From assembly GCA_963789535.1 (NCBI GenBank), contig CAWBKU010000004.1:434001-498000 (forward strand): a DNA stretch of 64,000 nucleotides, read 5' to 3'. Source of the stretch: CAVXHQ01 sp963789535 (lineage in GTDB: Bacteria; Pseudomonadota; Alphaproteobacteria; Rhodobacterales; Rhodobacteraceae). Positions 1 through 8,498 of this stretch are shown here, one piece after another; within the stretch, counting starts at the first letter, position 1, and the number at the start of each line of letters is the position of its first letter. Both the position numbers and the translations under genes were made by a program. Below the pieces are notes generated by a model. The model saw nothing but the letters and a program-made list of their open reading frames with translations. It was not told the DNA's origin and made no database searches.

Positions 1-74
1 GGCGGCGTAGCGGGGGTTTCGGGCGCGGCTGCGCAGCCTGCGACGAAGACCAGGGCGAGCAGTGTGGCCCTCAT
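1..74 (-). CDS. Lipoprotein N-terminus, truncated by the window edge
   Basis: The 5' end of a gene that runs out of the window. The visible residues begin MRATLLALVFVAGCAAAPE, a short positively charged start, a hydrophobic stretch and a lipobox-like VAGC, so the product is probably an exported lipoprotein anchored through the Cys. Its ATG overlaps the stop of the upstream BKACE gene as ATGA, so the two are probably co-translated. Nothing can be said about the mature protein. Confidence 0.6.
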   Translation of the reverse strand, partial: MRATLLALVFVAGCAAAPETPATP

Positions 75-979
75 CGCGGCGCCCGTTTCGTCAGGCCGAG
101 CTTTGCGCGCACGGCCTCTGGCCCGATCACGGTAGCCCCCATGCCCTCGACGATGCCTACGGCGCGCGTCACCAATTGCGCGTTCGTCGCCAGCTCCCCC
201 TTGCCGAGCCACAGGTTGTCCTCGAGGCCGACACGCACGTTGCCGCCCGCCAGCACCGCGGCGGCGACATAGGCCATCTGGTTGCGCCCCAGCGAGAACG
301 CCGAGAACGTCCAGTCGTCGGGAACGTTCGCGACCATCGCGAGAAAGGTGTGCAGGTCGTCGGGCGCACCCCAGGGCACGCCCATGCAGAGCTGAACGAG
401 GGCGGGAGAGGACAGCACGCCCTCCTTCACGAGTTCTTTGGCGAACCACAGGTGGCCGGTGTCGAACGCCTCGATCTCGGGCTTGACGCCGTAGCCTTCC
501 ATCAGGGCGCCCATCGCGCGCAGCATGCCGGGCGTGTTGGTCATGACGTAATCGGCCTCGGCGAAGTTCATCGTGCCGCAGTCGAGGGTGCAGATCTCGG
601 GCAGGCAGTCGGCGATGTGGGCGACGCGCTCGGTGGCGCCTGCCATATCGGTGCCTTTCGCTGTCGGCAACGGTGCCTCGGGGCCACCGAAGATGATATC
701 GCCGCCCATCCCGGCGGTCAGGTTGAGGACCACGTCGGTATCGGACGCGCGGATACGCTCGGTCACTTCGCGGTAGAGGGCGAGGTCGCGCGACGGCGCG
801 CCGGTCTCGGGGTCGCGAACGTGGCAGTGGACGATCGCGGCGCCGGCGCGGGCGGCGTCCAGCGCGCTGTCGGCGATCTGCTGCGGCGAGCGCGGGACAT
901 GCGGGCTGCGATCCTGCGTGCCGCCGGACCCGGTCACGGCGCAGGTAATGAAGACCTCGCGGTTCATGGTCAGCGGCAT
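71..979 (-). CDS. BKACE family (DUF849) beta-keto acid cleavage enzyme
   Basis: Member of the 3-keto-5-aminohexanoate cleavage family, Zn-dependent TIM-barrel enzymes that condense a beta-keto acid with acetyl-CoA and split it into acetoacetate and a new CoA ester. The 302-residue length is standard. The metal-binding HxH is visible in IVHCHVRDPETG (about residues 47-58), along with DVVLNLTAGMGG and the C-terminal GGNVRVGLEDNLW block of the family. I chose the ATG preceded by GGGAGGGACGCAG; reading could extend upstream, but the extra residues look non-coding. Substrate specificity (lysine, carnitine or betaine breakdown) cannot be read from sequence. It overlaps the downstream lipoprotein start by 4 bases. 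Confidence 0.9.
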   Translation of the reverse strand: MPLTMNREVFITCAVTGSGGTQDRSPHVPRSPQQIADSALDAARAGAAIVHCHVRDPETGAPSRDLALYREVTERIRASDTDVVLNLTAGMGGDIIFGGPEAPLPTAKGTDMAGATERVAHIADCLPEICTLDCGTMNFAEADYVMTNTPGMLRAMGALMEGYGVKPEIEAFDTGHLWFAKELVKEGVLSSPALVQLCMGVPWGAPDDLHTFLAMVANVPDDWTFSAFSLGRNQMAYVAAAVLAGGNVRVGLEDNLWLGKGELATNAQLVTRAVGIVEGMGATVIGPEAVRAKLGLTKRAPR

Positions 980-1077
980 CTGCGTCCCTCCCCCATTTGC
1001 CCGCACCTGACACCGGAACGGTCCCCGGCTGCAAGGGGTGCGGGAGCGGAAGCGGGCGGACCGGCGCGGCGCCCCCG

Positions 1078-2121
1078 TCAATAGGGCAGCGGATGCGCCT
1101 TGTGGGTGTCGGAGATGTCGGCGAGCAGATCGTCGGACAGAACGACGTCGATACCCGCCACGATCCGCTTCAGTTGCGCCAGGGTCGTGGCCCCAAAGAT
1201 CGGGATCGAGGCGAATGGTCGCGTGCGGTGCCAGGCGAGCGCCATATGCACCGGGTCGATCCCGTGACGGGCGGCGAGTTCGACCCAGGCGCGTGCCGCG
1301 GGCCCTTCGCGCGGGGCAACGCGGCCCCCCATGTCCGGTGTCAGCGCGCGCCTGCTGCCCGGCGGCACCGCGCCGTCGAGATACTTTCCCGTCAGGATCC
1401 CCGCGGCGAGCGGCGAAAACGCCAGCAGAGTCACATCTTCGTTCACCGACATTTCGGACATGTCGGTGTCATAGTGGCGGCACATCAGCGAATACTCGTT
1501 CTGCACGGAGACGGCGCGCGGTCCGCCCACAGCCTCGGCCCGGTCGATCCATTTCGTCGTGCCCCAGGCCGTCTCGTTCGAGAGGCCGAAGGCGCGCACC
1601 TTGCCCTCGGCCACCATCTGCGCCATCGCGCCCAGCACCTCGTCCATGTGCGCGACGGTTTCGGCACGGTCCTGACCGCTGGGGTCGTAGGTCCAGTTGT
1701 TGCGGAACGCCCAGGTGCCGCGCGTCGGCCAGTGCAACTGGTAGAGGTCGATCACCTCGGTCCGCAGGCGCCGTAGCGAGGCCTCGACCGCCTCTCGGAT
1801 GTTGCCGCCGTCATAGCCCGCGCCGTCGCGCACGAAGCCGGGGTTCGGACCCGCGACCTTGGTGGCGAGGATGACATCGCCCCGCCTGCCGGATTGCGCG
1901 AGCCAGTCGCCGACGATCTCTTCGGACCGGCCGGCCGTCTCTTTCGTGACCGGGTTGACCGGATACATCTCGGCGGTGTCGAACAGGTCGATGCCGTGGT
2001 CGAGCGCCATGTCCATCTGCGCGAACGCATCCCCGGGCGGCGTCTGGTTGCCGTAGGTCATCGTCCCGAGGCTCCAGTCCGAGACCTCGATGCCGCTGCG
2101 GCCCAGGTGCATCCGTTTCAT
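1078..2121 (-). CDS. Aldo/keto reductase (Tas-like)
   Basis: NADPH-dependent cytoplasmic oxidoreductase of the aldo/keto reductase superfamily, 347 residues, closest in layout to the Tas group. The catalytic tetrad is visible: Asp48 and Tyr53 in FDTAEMYP, Lys88 in ILATKV and His130 in LYQLHWP. The C-terminal half carries VQNEYSLMCR, LLAFSPLAAGILTGKY and a late SIPIFGATTLAQLKR cofactor-binding segment. The start chosen is the first of two Met codons in MKRM; translation upstream of it does not resemble the family. It ends 98 bp before the BKACE gene on the same strand. The substrate is unknown. Confidence 0.92.
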   Translation of the reverse strand: MKRMHLGRSGIEVSDWSLGTMTYGNQTPPGDAFAQMDMALDHGIDLFDTAEMYPVNPVTKETAGRSEEIVGDWLAQSGRRGDVILATKVAGPNPGFVRDGAGYDGGNIREAVEASLRRLRTEVIDLYQLHWPTRGTWAFRNNWTYDPSGQDRAETVAHMDEVLGAMAQMVAEGKVRAFGLSNETAWGTTKWIDRAEAVGGPRAVSVQNEYSLMCRHYDTDMSEMSVNEDVTLLAFSPLAAGILTGKYLDGAVPPGSRRALTPDMGGRVAPREGPAARAWVELAARHGIDPVHMALAWHRTRPFASIPIFGATTLAQLKRIVAGIDVVLSDDLLADISDTHKAHPLPY

Positions 2122-2188
2122 CGTGTGGTCCCCTCGTTCGTGCCGCGCGACCCTACGCGGCGGTGCGGCGAGGGCAACCGCAAAGCCA

Positions 2189-2629
2189 CTAGCCCCGCGC
2201 GATGACCCACAGACACACCGCCAGCCCAAGCGAGAGCGGCGCATAGAGACGTCGGTCGAGGGTGGCAAAGGGCTCTCGCGCCGTCGCGCGGCGCCAGATG
2301 GGGAGCAGGGGGGCAAGACCGCGCAGGGCGAAGATCGCGGCAAGAAATTGCAGGACCGGCGGGGACCAGCGCCCGAGGAACCCGTCAGCCGGCGCCCAGG
2401 GCAGGGCCGCCGCGACGGCGAGGCCCACAGCCACGACGAGGCAGGGAATGGCGCCCGGCATCCGCTCGGCCCGGCGGGCGCCGACGACGGCGTGGACAAG
2501 GTGCGCTTCACTCCGCGCGGGCCACCACAGGCCGAACGCCCAGAAGGCGTGCAGCAGGGCGACGGCGCCGAGGACGACGCTCGCCACGATGCGCGCCAGA
2601 AGCGTCAGCCAGGGGGCGAGGTCGGCCAT
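2189..2629 (-). CDS. DUF3995 family membrane protein
   Basis: Small integral membrane protein of 146 residues with four hydrophobic segments: about 11-35 (ending HAFWAFGLWWP), 58-78, 88-108 and 125-145. The HAFWAFG motif in the first helix is the recognisable signature of DUF3995, a family of unknown function. It lies upstream of the aldo/keto reductase on the same strand with a 67 bp gap. No catalytic motif is visible and no role can be assigned. Confidence 0.75.
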   Translation of the reverse strand: MADLAPWLTLLARIVASVVLGAVALLHAFWAFGLWWPARSEAHLVHAVVGARRAERMPGAIPCLVVAVGLAVAAALPWAPADGFLGRWSPPVLQFLAAIFALRGLAPLLPIWRRATAREPFATLDRRLYAPLSLGLAVCLWVIARG

Positions 2630-2641
2630 CGCGCAGCTCCC

Positions 2642-2694
2642 ATTGTGCCCGGCCTTTGCACCCGGCCTTTGCAGCCGGCCATTGCACCCGGGCC
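2642..2694. repeat. 13-bp tandem repeat, four imperfect copies
   Basis: Four adjacent units of about 13 bases (2642-2654, 2655-2667, 2668-2680, 2681-2694) share the core TTGCACCCGGCC with one or two changes each; the last is one base longer. It fills the gap between the secreted protein gene and the DUF3995 gene, so it could be a slippage-prone spacer. No hairpin or T-tract is obvious. Confidence 0.75.
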
Positions 2695-2698
2695 ACGG

Positions 2699-3322
2699 CT
2701 ATTTGCCGGTGCGGATCCCGATGATCGTGTTATTGGCCGCATCGCCCGCATCGGTCTCGCTCCACGCGAGAAAGCCGATGCCGAGGTCGGGAAGATAGGT
2801 GATGCTCTCGATATAATTGTCGTCGGTCTCATAGGCGATGACTGCGTCGACGACCCGGTAGGTGCAGGCGCCGAAGACCAGCGGTTCGCCTTCCACATAG
2901 GCCTGCGACTGCGTCTCGGTGCGGGTGCCGCCGGCCGAGGTGACGGTGACGACGGGATTGAAACGCCCGCCCCCGGTCGGGACGGGCAGCGATTCCGGCG
3001 ACTGGCCATAGTCATAGATCTGCCGGGTCTGCTCGTCGGGGGTCGCCCCGGCGAATTCGACATAGTTCAGCAGATGCGTGCCCTGCGCGATCTCGAGGCG
3101 GTAGAGCGTTTCGCTGCCGTCGACGCCGGTGACGCTCGACACCGACGGGCGCAGCCTGCGGTAGGTTTCGGCGATGCCGTCGGCATAGTCGATGACGATC
3201 CCCTGCCCGAGGTCGTCGGCGGTGACGCAGGCGCCGGTCTGCGCGGCGGCGGCACCGCCGAACATCAGCGACATCAGCAGCGCGGCCGGACCGCCCCCCG
3301 AGATGATCTTTTTCGACGTCAT
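2699..3322 (-). CDS. Secreted protein of unknown function (paralogue of the 3319-4059 gene)
   Basis: 207 residues beginning with a cleavable signal peptide (MTSKKIISGG... to GGAAAAQ, about 27 residues), so exported to the periplasm or beyond. The mature part has no family I recognise. It shares its layout with the gene just upstream: an N-terminal CVTADDLGQGI-type segment followed by a D-G-x-E-x-Y motif, and a C-terminal block with one Cys then Y-E-S-(I/L)-x-(Y/F)-LP-x-LGIG(F/Y)-L-A. That points to an old tandem duplication. The two Cys residues, one at each end of the mature protein, could form a disulphide. Start and upstream stop overlap as ATGA. Confidence 0.75.
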   Translation of the reverse strand: MTSKKIISGGGPAALLMSLMFGGAAAAQTGACVTADDLGQGIVIDYADGIAETYRRLRPSVSSVTGVDGSETLYRLEIAQGTHLLNYVEFAGATPDEQTRQIYDYGQSPESLPVPTGGGRFNPVVTVTSAGGTRTETQSQAYVEGEPLVFGACTYRVVDAVIAYETDDNYIESITYLPDLGIGFLAWSETDAGDAANNTIIGIRTGK

Positions 3323-4059
3323 TCCACGGCCTCCAGCGTCACAACGGTAATCTCCCGTTCCTCTTCGTCATTGTTAGCATAGCCGGCGAGGTAGCCAATC
3401 CCCAGCGCGGGCAGGAATACCAGACTTTCGCGATAGGCAGTTTCTTCGCCGAAATCGACGTCGATGCGAAAGCCGTCGAAGGTGCACCCGCCCACCGTCA
3501 TCTCGCGCAGGTCGCCCGCCTCGATCCGCTGGCCCTCCTCGGTGATCTCGCCGCCCTGGGTCACGGTGACGGCGCCGCGCCAGGTCAGGCCGGGTTCGGG
3601 CGGCGGCAGGGCGGCGGCGCCGGTGGGAAAGGTATAGAGCGCGACGCTCTCCGGATCCTCGACCTCCCCGGCGCCGGACGAGGCGGCATGGATCGCGGCA
3701 TAACGCGCGAGAAAGACACCGTGAAGCAGGACAAGCCGTCGGTCGGTGGCCCCGGTGCCGGCACCGCGGACACCGGCAGGGACATCTGAATCGAGCACGC
3801 CGCCATCGACCGTGACACCGTCGACCGTGACGCCCTCGTCCGTATCGCCATCGACGATATCGCCAGAGACCGGATCGCCAGAGACCGGATCGGGCCCCTC
3901 CGCCGGGCTGCGATATACCTCGAACGTGCCGTCGTCGTAGACGAAGCGAATCCCCGATGCGAGGTCGCCGGCCACCGGACAGCGCGCCGTCGCGGCCCCT
4001 GCGGCGAGGGTAAGTGTCACCGCGGCGGCAACCGTGGGCAGGAGAGGGGGAAACAGCAT
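3319..4059 (-). CDS. Secreted protein of unknown function with VDG/SGD-rich repeat
   Basis: 246 residues with a signal peptide ending near GAATARC. It is the paralogue of the downstream gene and shares the C-terminal ESLVFLPALGIGYLAGY block and the early GIRFVYDDGTFEVYRS block. Between residues about 55 and 95 it carries a low-complexity insert made of DPVSGD and VTVDG units that the paralogue lacks; the repeats are also present at DNA level (3790-3895). The start is the ATG before MLFPPLLPT; the longer upstream reading is not signal-peptide-like. The two genes are translationally coupled. Function unknown. Confidence 0.72.
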   Translation of the reverse strand: MLFPPLLPTVAAAVTLTLAAGAATARCPVAGDLASGIRFVYDDGTFEVYRSPAEGPDPVSGDPVSGDIVDGDTDEGVTVDGVTVDGGVLDSDVPAGVRGAGTGATDRRLVLLHGVFLARYAAIHAASSGAGEVEDPESVALYTFPTGAAALPPPEPGLTWRGAVTVTQGGEITEEGQRIEAGDLREMTVGGCTFDGFRIDVDFGEETAYRESLVFLPALGIGYLAGYANNDEEEREITVVTLEAVE

Positions 4060-4183
4060 GGGTGCGGACCTTTGCGAGGGGGACCACAGTGCCGTGGCAC
4101 CGGATCGTTCGCCGAAGGTCAGCCCGGCGCGACCCGGAGCGTCAAGTCCAATTTCACCGCCGACGAGTGTCCGGAGGCAGGAC

Positions 4184-4203
4184 GGGGCGCCCGAAGGCGC
4201 CCC
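4184..4203 (-). terminator. Hairpin downstream of the beta-helix gene
   Basis: Perfect 8-bp stem GGGGCGCC / GGCGCCCC with a four-base loop, placed 36 bases after the stop of the beta-helix gene. There is no clear T-run, so intrinsic termination is plausible but not certain. Confidence 0.45.
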
Positions 4204-4239
4204 GGTTGTCAATCAAGTTATCGGCCGAACCCGCACGTG

Positions 4240-6525
4240 TCAGGGGTTGTCCATCCGCACCACGGCGCGGATCCTGCCCGTGACCGGCACATCCCAGATC
4301 AGGCGGAACTGGTCGCTTTGCGGTCCGTATTCCTCGTCGACGTAGGGCTGCGCATAGGAGGTCTGGGTGCCCGATATCCGCGGTCGGTCGACCGATACGA
4401 CCAACTCCACTGTGCGCAGACGCCCCTTGAACGGCAGGGCGGTGCCCGGGTCGACGATCCAGATGCGGTCGGACGTCGACTGCGTATGCGTGACCGTCAG
4501 CGGGTTGAACACCGGCTCGGTCACGCCGTTGAACACGTTGCCGATGAAGCTGACGTTGCGGGTCAGGCCGTAGTTCAGGTTGGCGAAGGTCGTATCCACC
4601 CGTTCGATCCGCGTGATCGTCCCGTTCAGCGTACGGAACACGTTGTGAGACACGGTCAGGCCCGCGATGGAATGGCCGGTGCCATAGGGCTTGATGACGA
4701 GCCAGTTGAACCCCGGCGCCATGTCCGAGACGATGCAGAAGTTCGAGGTGAGCGTCAGGCCGCCGAAGGTGAAGGCCGCACCGACGAGGTTCGGATTGGC
4801 GTCGTGCTCGTTGGTCCACTCGATGAAGTTGTTGTCGATGTAGTTGCCGGTGATGGTCGTACCGATGTTGGGCATGGTGAACACGATGCCACCAAGGCGG
4901 ATGCCGTTCGGCCCCTCGTCGCCCTGATACCAGTGGTTGCCCACGATATGCGTGCCCGCCCCCGCGATGACCGCCCAGTGGCGGAACTTGACGACGATAC
5001 AGTCGGTCAGGCGCACGTCGTTGGCGTTGAGGTTCATGCCGATGGTGACGCGGTTCTGCGCGTTGAGTGGCTGTTCGTTGGACAGGAAGGTGCAGCGGTC
5101 GATCTGCAACCCCTGACAGCCGTTCCCCGTCGAGGTGATCCCCCGGTGGCTGGGCCGGGTGAAATAGCAGTCTCGGATCTGGTTGGAAAAGCCGTTCTGC
5201 GACAGCATCAGACAGCTTGCGCGCCCGTTCCCCTGAAACTCGATGTCGGCGAGGGTAAAGATCGCGAGATTGAAGAAGCCCGAGAAATCGAGCATGTATT
5301 TGAACCGGGTGAACGTATAGCTCTGGCTGCCCGCCGCGCCATAGAGCGGATGGCTGAGCGTGACACGGTTCTGCGCGACGTTCACCGCCTGCACGTAGAT
5401 CTCGCGCCCGACGCCGTTGCCGGTGACGAGGCTGCCGACCTGGATCGCCGCGACGTTGGCGACGTTGGTCAGGGTCTGCGACCCGGCGGCATAGCTCGCC
5501 GTCGAGGTGGCGACGCTGGGCGTCCAGGCCGGGCTGTCGAGGGCCTCGAACTGACCGTTGCGGATCAGGCGGCGGATCGCGAAACTGGTCTTGCTCGGGT
5601 CGGTCGCCTGCATGTCGACCGGCCCCGTCAGGCCGATGCGCCGCCCGCCGAGGTCGAGGCCGTCGTGGTCGGAAAAATTCAGGAGCGCTTGGAACGCCTT
5701 GCGGAACGCCTGTTCCTCGTCGCCAAAGGCGTCGAGATAGGTCTGGTAGTCGAAGTTGCGTTGCAGGATCAGCCGCTCGGTCCCGGTCATCACGACGGTG
5801 CCGACAAAGCGGACCTGGCTCTGGAACGTCACGTCCGACGCCAGCCGGTAGGTGCCCGCCGAGACCAGCACCTCGCGCCCGTTGGCCGCGGCATCCGCCC
5901 GCTCGAACGCTGCGGCGTCGTTGGTGGTGCCGTTGCCGAGGGCGCCATAGTCGCGGACGTCGACGATGCCGATCGCATCGGACAGGTAATAGGACGACAC
6001 GTCCTCGATCCGGATGTCGTCGATCCGCACGACGCCACCGTTCGGCCCCGTCAGGTCGAGGCCGATGTGCGCATAGGCCGCCGTCGGCCAGACCATGTTC
6101 ACCCCGCCCCGCGCGCCGGTGCCGAAGATCGCGGTGATCTCGACGACCTCGCCATAGGCGGTGAGTTGTCTGGACGGGCCGAAATTCGTGGTCCCGCTCA
6201 GCGCGACGTTGCCGGAGGAATAGGGATTGCCCGCGATCCGCACCGAGGGCAGCGCGCCCGCCACCGCCTTGACCCGCACCGTCACCTGAAGGTAGCAGCC
6301 CGGCTGCACCGGCGTCTGGCCCATGTAGCGCACGGCCTGCGTGGCGCTCGACTTCACGATCTCCATGCAGCCGGAAAAGTCCTGGTCGGCCGGCACGAAC
6401 ACGCCGCCGCCCGCACCCGCATAGGTCGGCGTTCCGGGGCGGCCGGTCGTGGTCGACCAGACGCCGAGGCCGGCCGAGAATGGTGTCGGGTCGAAGACGA
6501 TGCCGTCGGTCACTGCCTTGTTCAT
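4240..6525 (-). CDS. Right-handed parallel beta-helix protein (GH28/pectate-lyase-like)
   Basis: 761 residues. The N-terminal third looks like a carbohydrate-binding beta-sandwich; then comes the pectate-lyase superfamily entry motif IVDVRDYGALGNGTTND (about residues 190-206), followed by many beta-helix coils with repeated N/G/T-rich turns such as GNYIDNNFIEWTNE and VSHNVFRTLNGTI. The fold is that of glycosyl hydrolase family 28-related and tail-spike-like proteins. No classical signal peptide is visible, so any export would be non-Sec. The ATG at 6525 follows AAAGGA at good spacing. It is a lone gene on the minus strand. It may bind or cleave a surface or environmental polysaccharide; I see no unambiguous catalytic Asp set, so enzymatic activity is unproven. 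Confidence 0.78.
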   Translation of the reverse strand: MNKAVTDGIVFDPTPFSAGLGVWSTTTGRPGTPTYAGAGGGVFVPADQDFSGCMEIVKSSATQAVRYMGQTPVQPGCYLQVTVRVKAVAGALPSVRIAGNPYSSGNVALSGTTNFGPSRQLTAYGEVVEITAIFGTGARGGVNMVWPTAAYAHIGLDLTGPNGGVVRIDDIRIEDVSSYYLSDAIGIVDVRDYGALGNGTTNDAAAFERADAAANGREVLVSAGTYRLASDVTFQSQVRFVGTVVMTGTERLILQRNFDYQTYLDAFGDEEQAFRKAFQALLNFSDHDGLDLGGRRIGLTGPVDMQATDPSKTSFAIRRLIRNGQFEALDSPAWTPSVATSTASYAAGSQTLTNVANVAAIQVGSLVTGNGVGREIYVQAVNVAQNRVTLSHPLYGAAGSQSYTFTRFKYMLDFSGFFNLAIFTLADIEFQGNGRASCLMLSQNGFSNQIRDCYFTRPSHRGITSTGNGCQGLQIDRCTFLSNEQPLNAQNRVTIGMNLNANDVRLTDCIVVKFRHWAVIAGAGTHIVGNHWYQGDEGPNGIRLGGIVFTMPNIGTTITGNYIDNNFIEWTNEHDANPNLVGAAFTFGGLTLTSNFCIVSDMAPGFNWLVIKPYGTGHSIAGLTVSHNVFRTLNGTITRIERVDTTFANLNYGLTRNVSFIGNVFNGVTEPVFNPLTVTHTQSTSDRIWIVDPGTALPFKGRLRTVELVVSVDRPRISGTQTSYAQPYVDEEYGPQSDQFRLIWDVPVTGRIRAVVRMDNP

Positions 6526-6669
6526 CGAAAAATCCTTTTGCGGGGGCGCGGAGTGTGGGTGGCAGCGTCCCCAAAGGACACGCAGCCGAACGCTGGGGCC
6601 AGTGGATAGGGCGTGGCGGTAAACGGCGGGCTGCGGCATCGTCACGGAGGGACCGGTCGCCGCGCAACG

Positions 6670-6717
6670 CCCCCCCCCACCGGCCCCCCCCGACCGGCCC
6701 CCCCCGATCCGGCCCCC
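6670..6717. repeat. Three C-tracts (9, 8, 8) in a 14-bp tandem repeat
   Basis: The spacer between the divergent beta-helix and rhomboid genes holds runs of 9, 8 and 8 C residues separated by ACCGG/GACCGG, then a degenerate unit with 5 C. Units 6679-6692 and 6693-6706 are identical. Such tracts slip easily, and this one lies 48 bases before the rhomboid start codon. Confidence 0.8.
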
Positions 6718-6764
6718 TGACCGCGCCCCTTGACCGCGCCCGCGACCTGCGGAAGGGTCGCGCG

Positions 6765-7511
6765 ATGATCCCGATCCGCGACCACAACCCGTCCGCGCGC
6801 ACGCCTTTCGTCACCTGGGCGATCATCGCGCTGAACGTCGGGCTCTATCTCTGGGATCTGGCATTCTGGCAGAACCAGAACGCGCAATATGCCCTCTACT
6901 ACGATTACTCGATGATCCCCGCCCGGATCACGGCGGGCGAGAACTATCCCTCGCTTCTGACCTCGGCATTCCTGCACGCCGGATTCTTCCATCTGGCGGG
7001 CAACATGCTGTTCCTGTGGATCTTCGGCGACAACCTCGAGGACGAGATGGGACATGGCCCGTTTCTCGCCTTCTACCTTGCCTGCGCGGCTGCCTCGGGC
7101 CTTGCGCAATGGGCGACGGCACCGTGGTCGCCCATTCCGATGGTGGGCGCGTCGGGTGCGATCGCGGGCGTCATGGGCGGCTATCTGCTGCTCTTTCCCA
7201 AGGCGAAGGTGGATATCCTGATCTGGATCATCGTCTTCGTGCGGATCCTGCCGATCCCCGCGTGGCTCATGCTCGGGCTGTGGTTCGCGTTTCAGCTCTT
7301 CAACGGTCTGGGGTCGAACGCGATGGACGCGGGCGTCGCCTATTGGGCGCATGCGGGCGGCTTCGTGATCGGCCTCGTGCTGTGCCTGCCGGTCTGGCTG
7401 CGCCGCGGCGGGCGGGCGTTCTGGGATCGCACCGACGGGCACCCGCAGTATCCTGCGGCGACCGATCCGTTCGACCCCTCGTCGGTCCCTCGGGTGTCGC
7501 GCCGCCGCTAG
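6765..7511 (+). CDS. Rhomboid family intramembrane serine protease
   Basis: Cleaves transmembrane substrates within the inner membrane. 248 residues with six hydrophobic helices. The catalytic Ser130 sits in PMVGASGAIAG, the catalytic His196 in YWAHAGGF, and the oxyanion helix HxxxN in FFHLAGNMLF (His76, Asn80). The C-terminal tail after residue 215 is polar and cytoplasmic. The ATG used is preceded by GGAAGGG; upstream translation runs through the C-tract spacer and is not coding. It is transcribed away from the beta-helix gene and converges with the inositol phosphatase gene, whose stop is 10 bp away. Substrates are unknown. Confidence 0.9.
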   Translation: MIPIRDHNPSARTPFVTWAIIALNVGLYLWDLAFWQNQNAQYALYYDYSMIPARITAGENYPSLLTSAFLHAGFFHLAGNMLFLWIFGDNLEDEMGHGPFLAFYLACAAASGLAQWATAPWSPIPMVGASGAIAGVMGGYLLLFPKAKVDILIWIIVFVRILPIPAWLMLGLWFAFQLFNGLGSNAMDAGVAYWAHAGGFVIGLVLCLPVWLRRGGRAFWDRTDGHPQYPAATDPFDPSSVPRVSRRR

Positions 7512-7521
7512 GTGGCCCGGT

Positions 7522-8316
7522 TCAGGCGCTCCGCTCGCGGATCAGCGCGGCGAAACGGTCGAATATCTCGGCGTTCGCGGCGATGATGTCGCCGTCGGTC
7601 ATCGGGTCGTGGCCCGGACGGATCGGGCCGGTCAGGCCACCGGCCTCGGTCACGATGACGATCGCCGCCGCGATGTCCCAGACCTTCAGCCCGCGGTGCC
7701 AGAACCCCTCGAGGCGCCCCGCGGCCACGAAACACAGATCGAGGGCCGCCGCCCCCATCTGCCGCAATCCGGCAACCTGCGGCGCGATCCGGGCCAGTTC
7801 CTGCAACGATACCGGCAAATCGCGTCGCGCGATCGCGGGCACGTAATGCCCGAACACCGCCTCGTTCAACTGCCGTCGCCCCGACACCCGCAGTCGGGAG
7901 TTGTTGAGCCAGGCGCCCTCGCCCTTTTCGGCATAGAACATCTCGTCCGACACCGGGTTGTAGACGACGCCGGCGACGGGCGCCCCCTTATGCTCGAGGG
8001 CAATGGAAATGCACCAGTGCGGCAGGCCGTGCAGGAAATTCGTGGTCCCGTCCAGCGGGTCGACGATCCAGCGGCGCGTCGGATCCTGCCCCTCGACGGC
8101 GCCGCCCTCCTCGCCGATGAACCCGTACATCGGGCGCGCCTCCATCAGGGCCTCGCGGATCGTCTGCTCGGCCATCCGGTCGGCGCGGCTCACGAAATCG
8201 CCCGGCCCCTTGGTCGAGACCTGCAATTGCTCGACCTCGCCGAAATCCTTGACGAGTGCCCGCCCGGCACGCCGCGCGGTCTTCATCATGACGTTCATGT
8301 TGGCGCTTAGGGCCAT
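7522..8316 (-). CDS. suhB: Inositol monophosphatase family protein
   Basis: 264-residue Mg-dependent phosphatase of the SuhB/IMPase family, acting on inositol-1-phosphate or related sugar phosphates in the cytoplasm. All three metal-site motifs are present: GEEGG (about residues 66-70), WIVDPLDGTTNFLHGLP (about 82-98) and KVWDIAAAIVIVTEAGG (about 207-223). In enterobacteria SuhB also takes part in rRNA antitermination; whether that applies here is unknown. The start MALSANMN is the usual N-terminus of this family; an upstream extension rich in Arg/Pro is ignored. Convergent with the rhomboid gene. Confidence 0.9.
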   Translation of the reverse strand: MALSANMNVMMKTARRAGRALVKDFGEVEQLQVSTKGPGDFVSRADRMAEQTIREALMEARPMYGFIGEEGGAVEGQDPTRRWIVDPLDGTTNFLHGLPHWCISIALEHKGAPVAGVVYNPVSDEMFYAEKGEGAWLNNSRLRVSGRRQLNEAVFGHYVPAIARRDLPVSLQELARIAPQVAGLRQMGAAALDLCFVAAGRLEGFWHRGLKVWDIAAAIVIVTEAGGLTGPIRPGHDPMTDGDIIAANAEIFDRFAALIRERSA

Positions 8317-8498
8317 GGCGGCTCTCCGGATTGGCGGCGGTCGGGGATCAGAGGCCGCGTATAGGTGCAGTCCCGGGTCCGGGCAAGCCCTGCGCCGGGG
8401 CAGGCGAGGCGCTGAAAATTCGCGGTCGGCGGCGCGGGTTAACCTTATGGTCGCGACTTGGCGCAATAGTGGACGGGCAACGCGCCAAGTGAGTCTCC

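Noticed and set aside
4072..6609. 845-codon plus-strand frame opposite the beta-helix gene
   Set aside because: Shadow of the minus-strand gene; its product is charged, low-complexity and unrelated to any family, while the minus strand shows a clear beta-helix protein.
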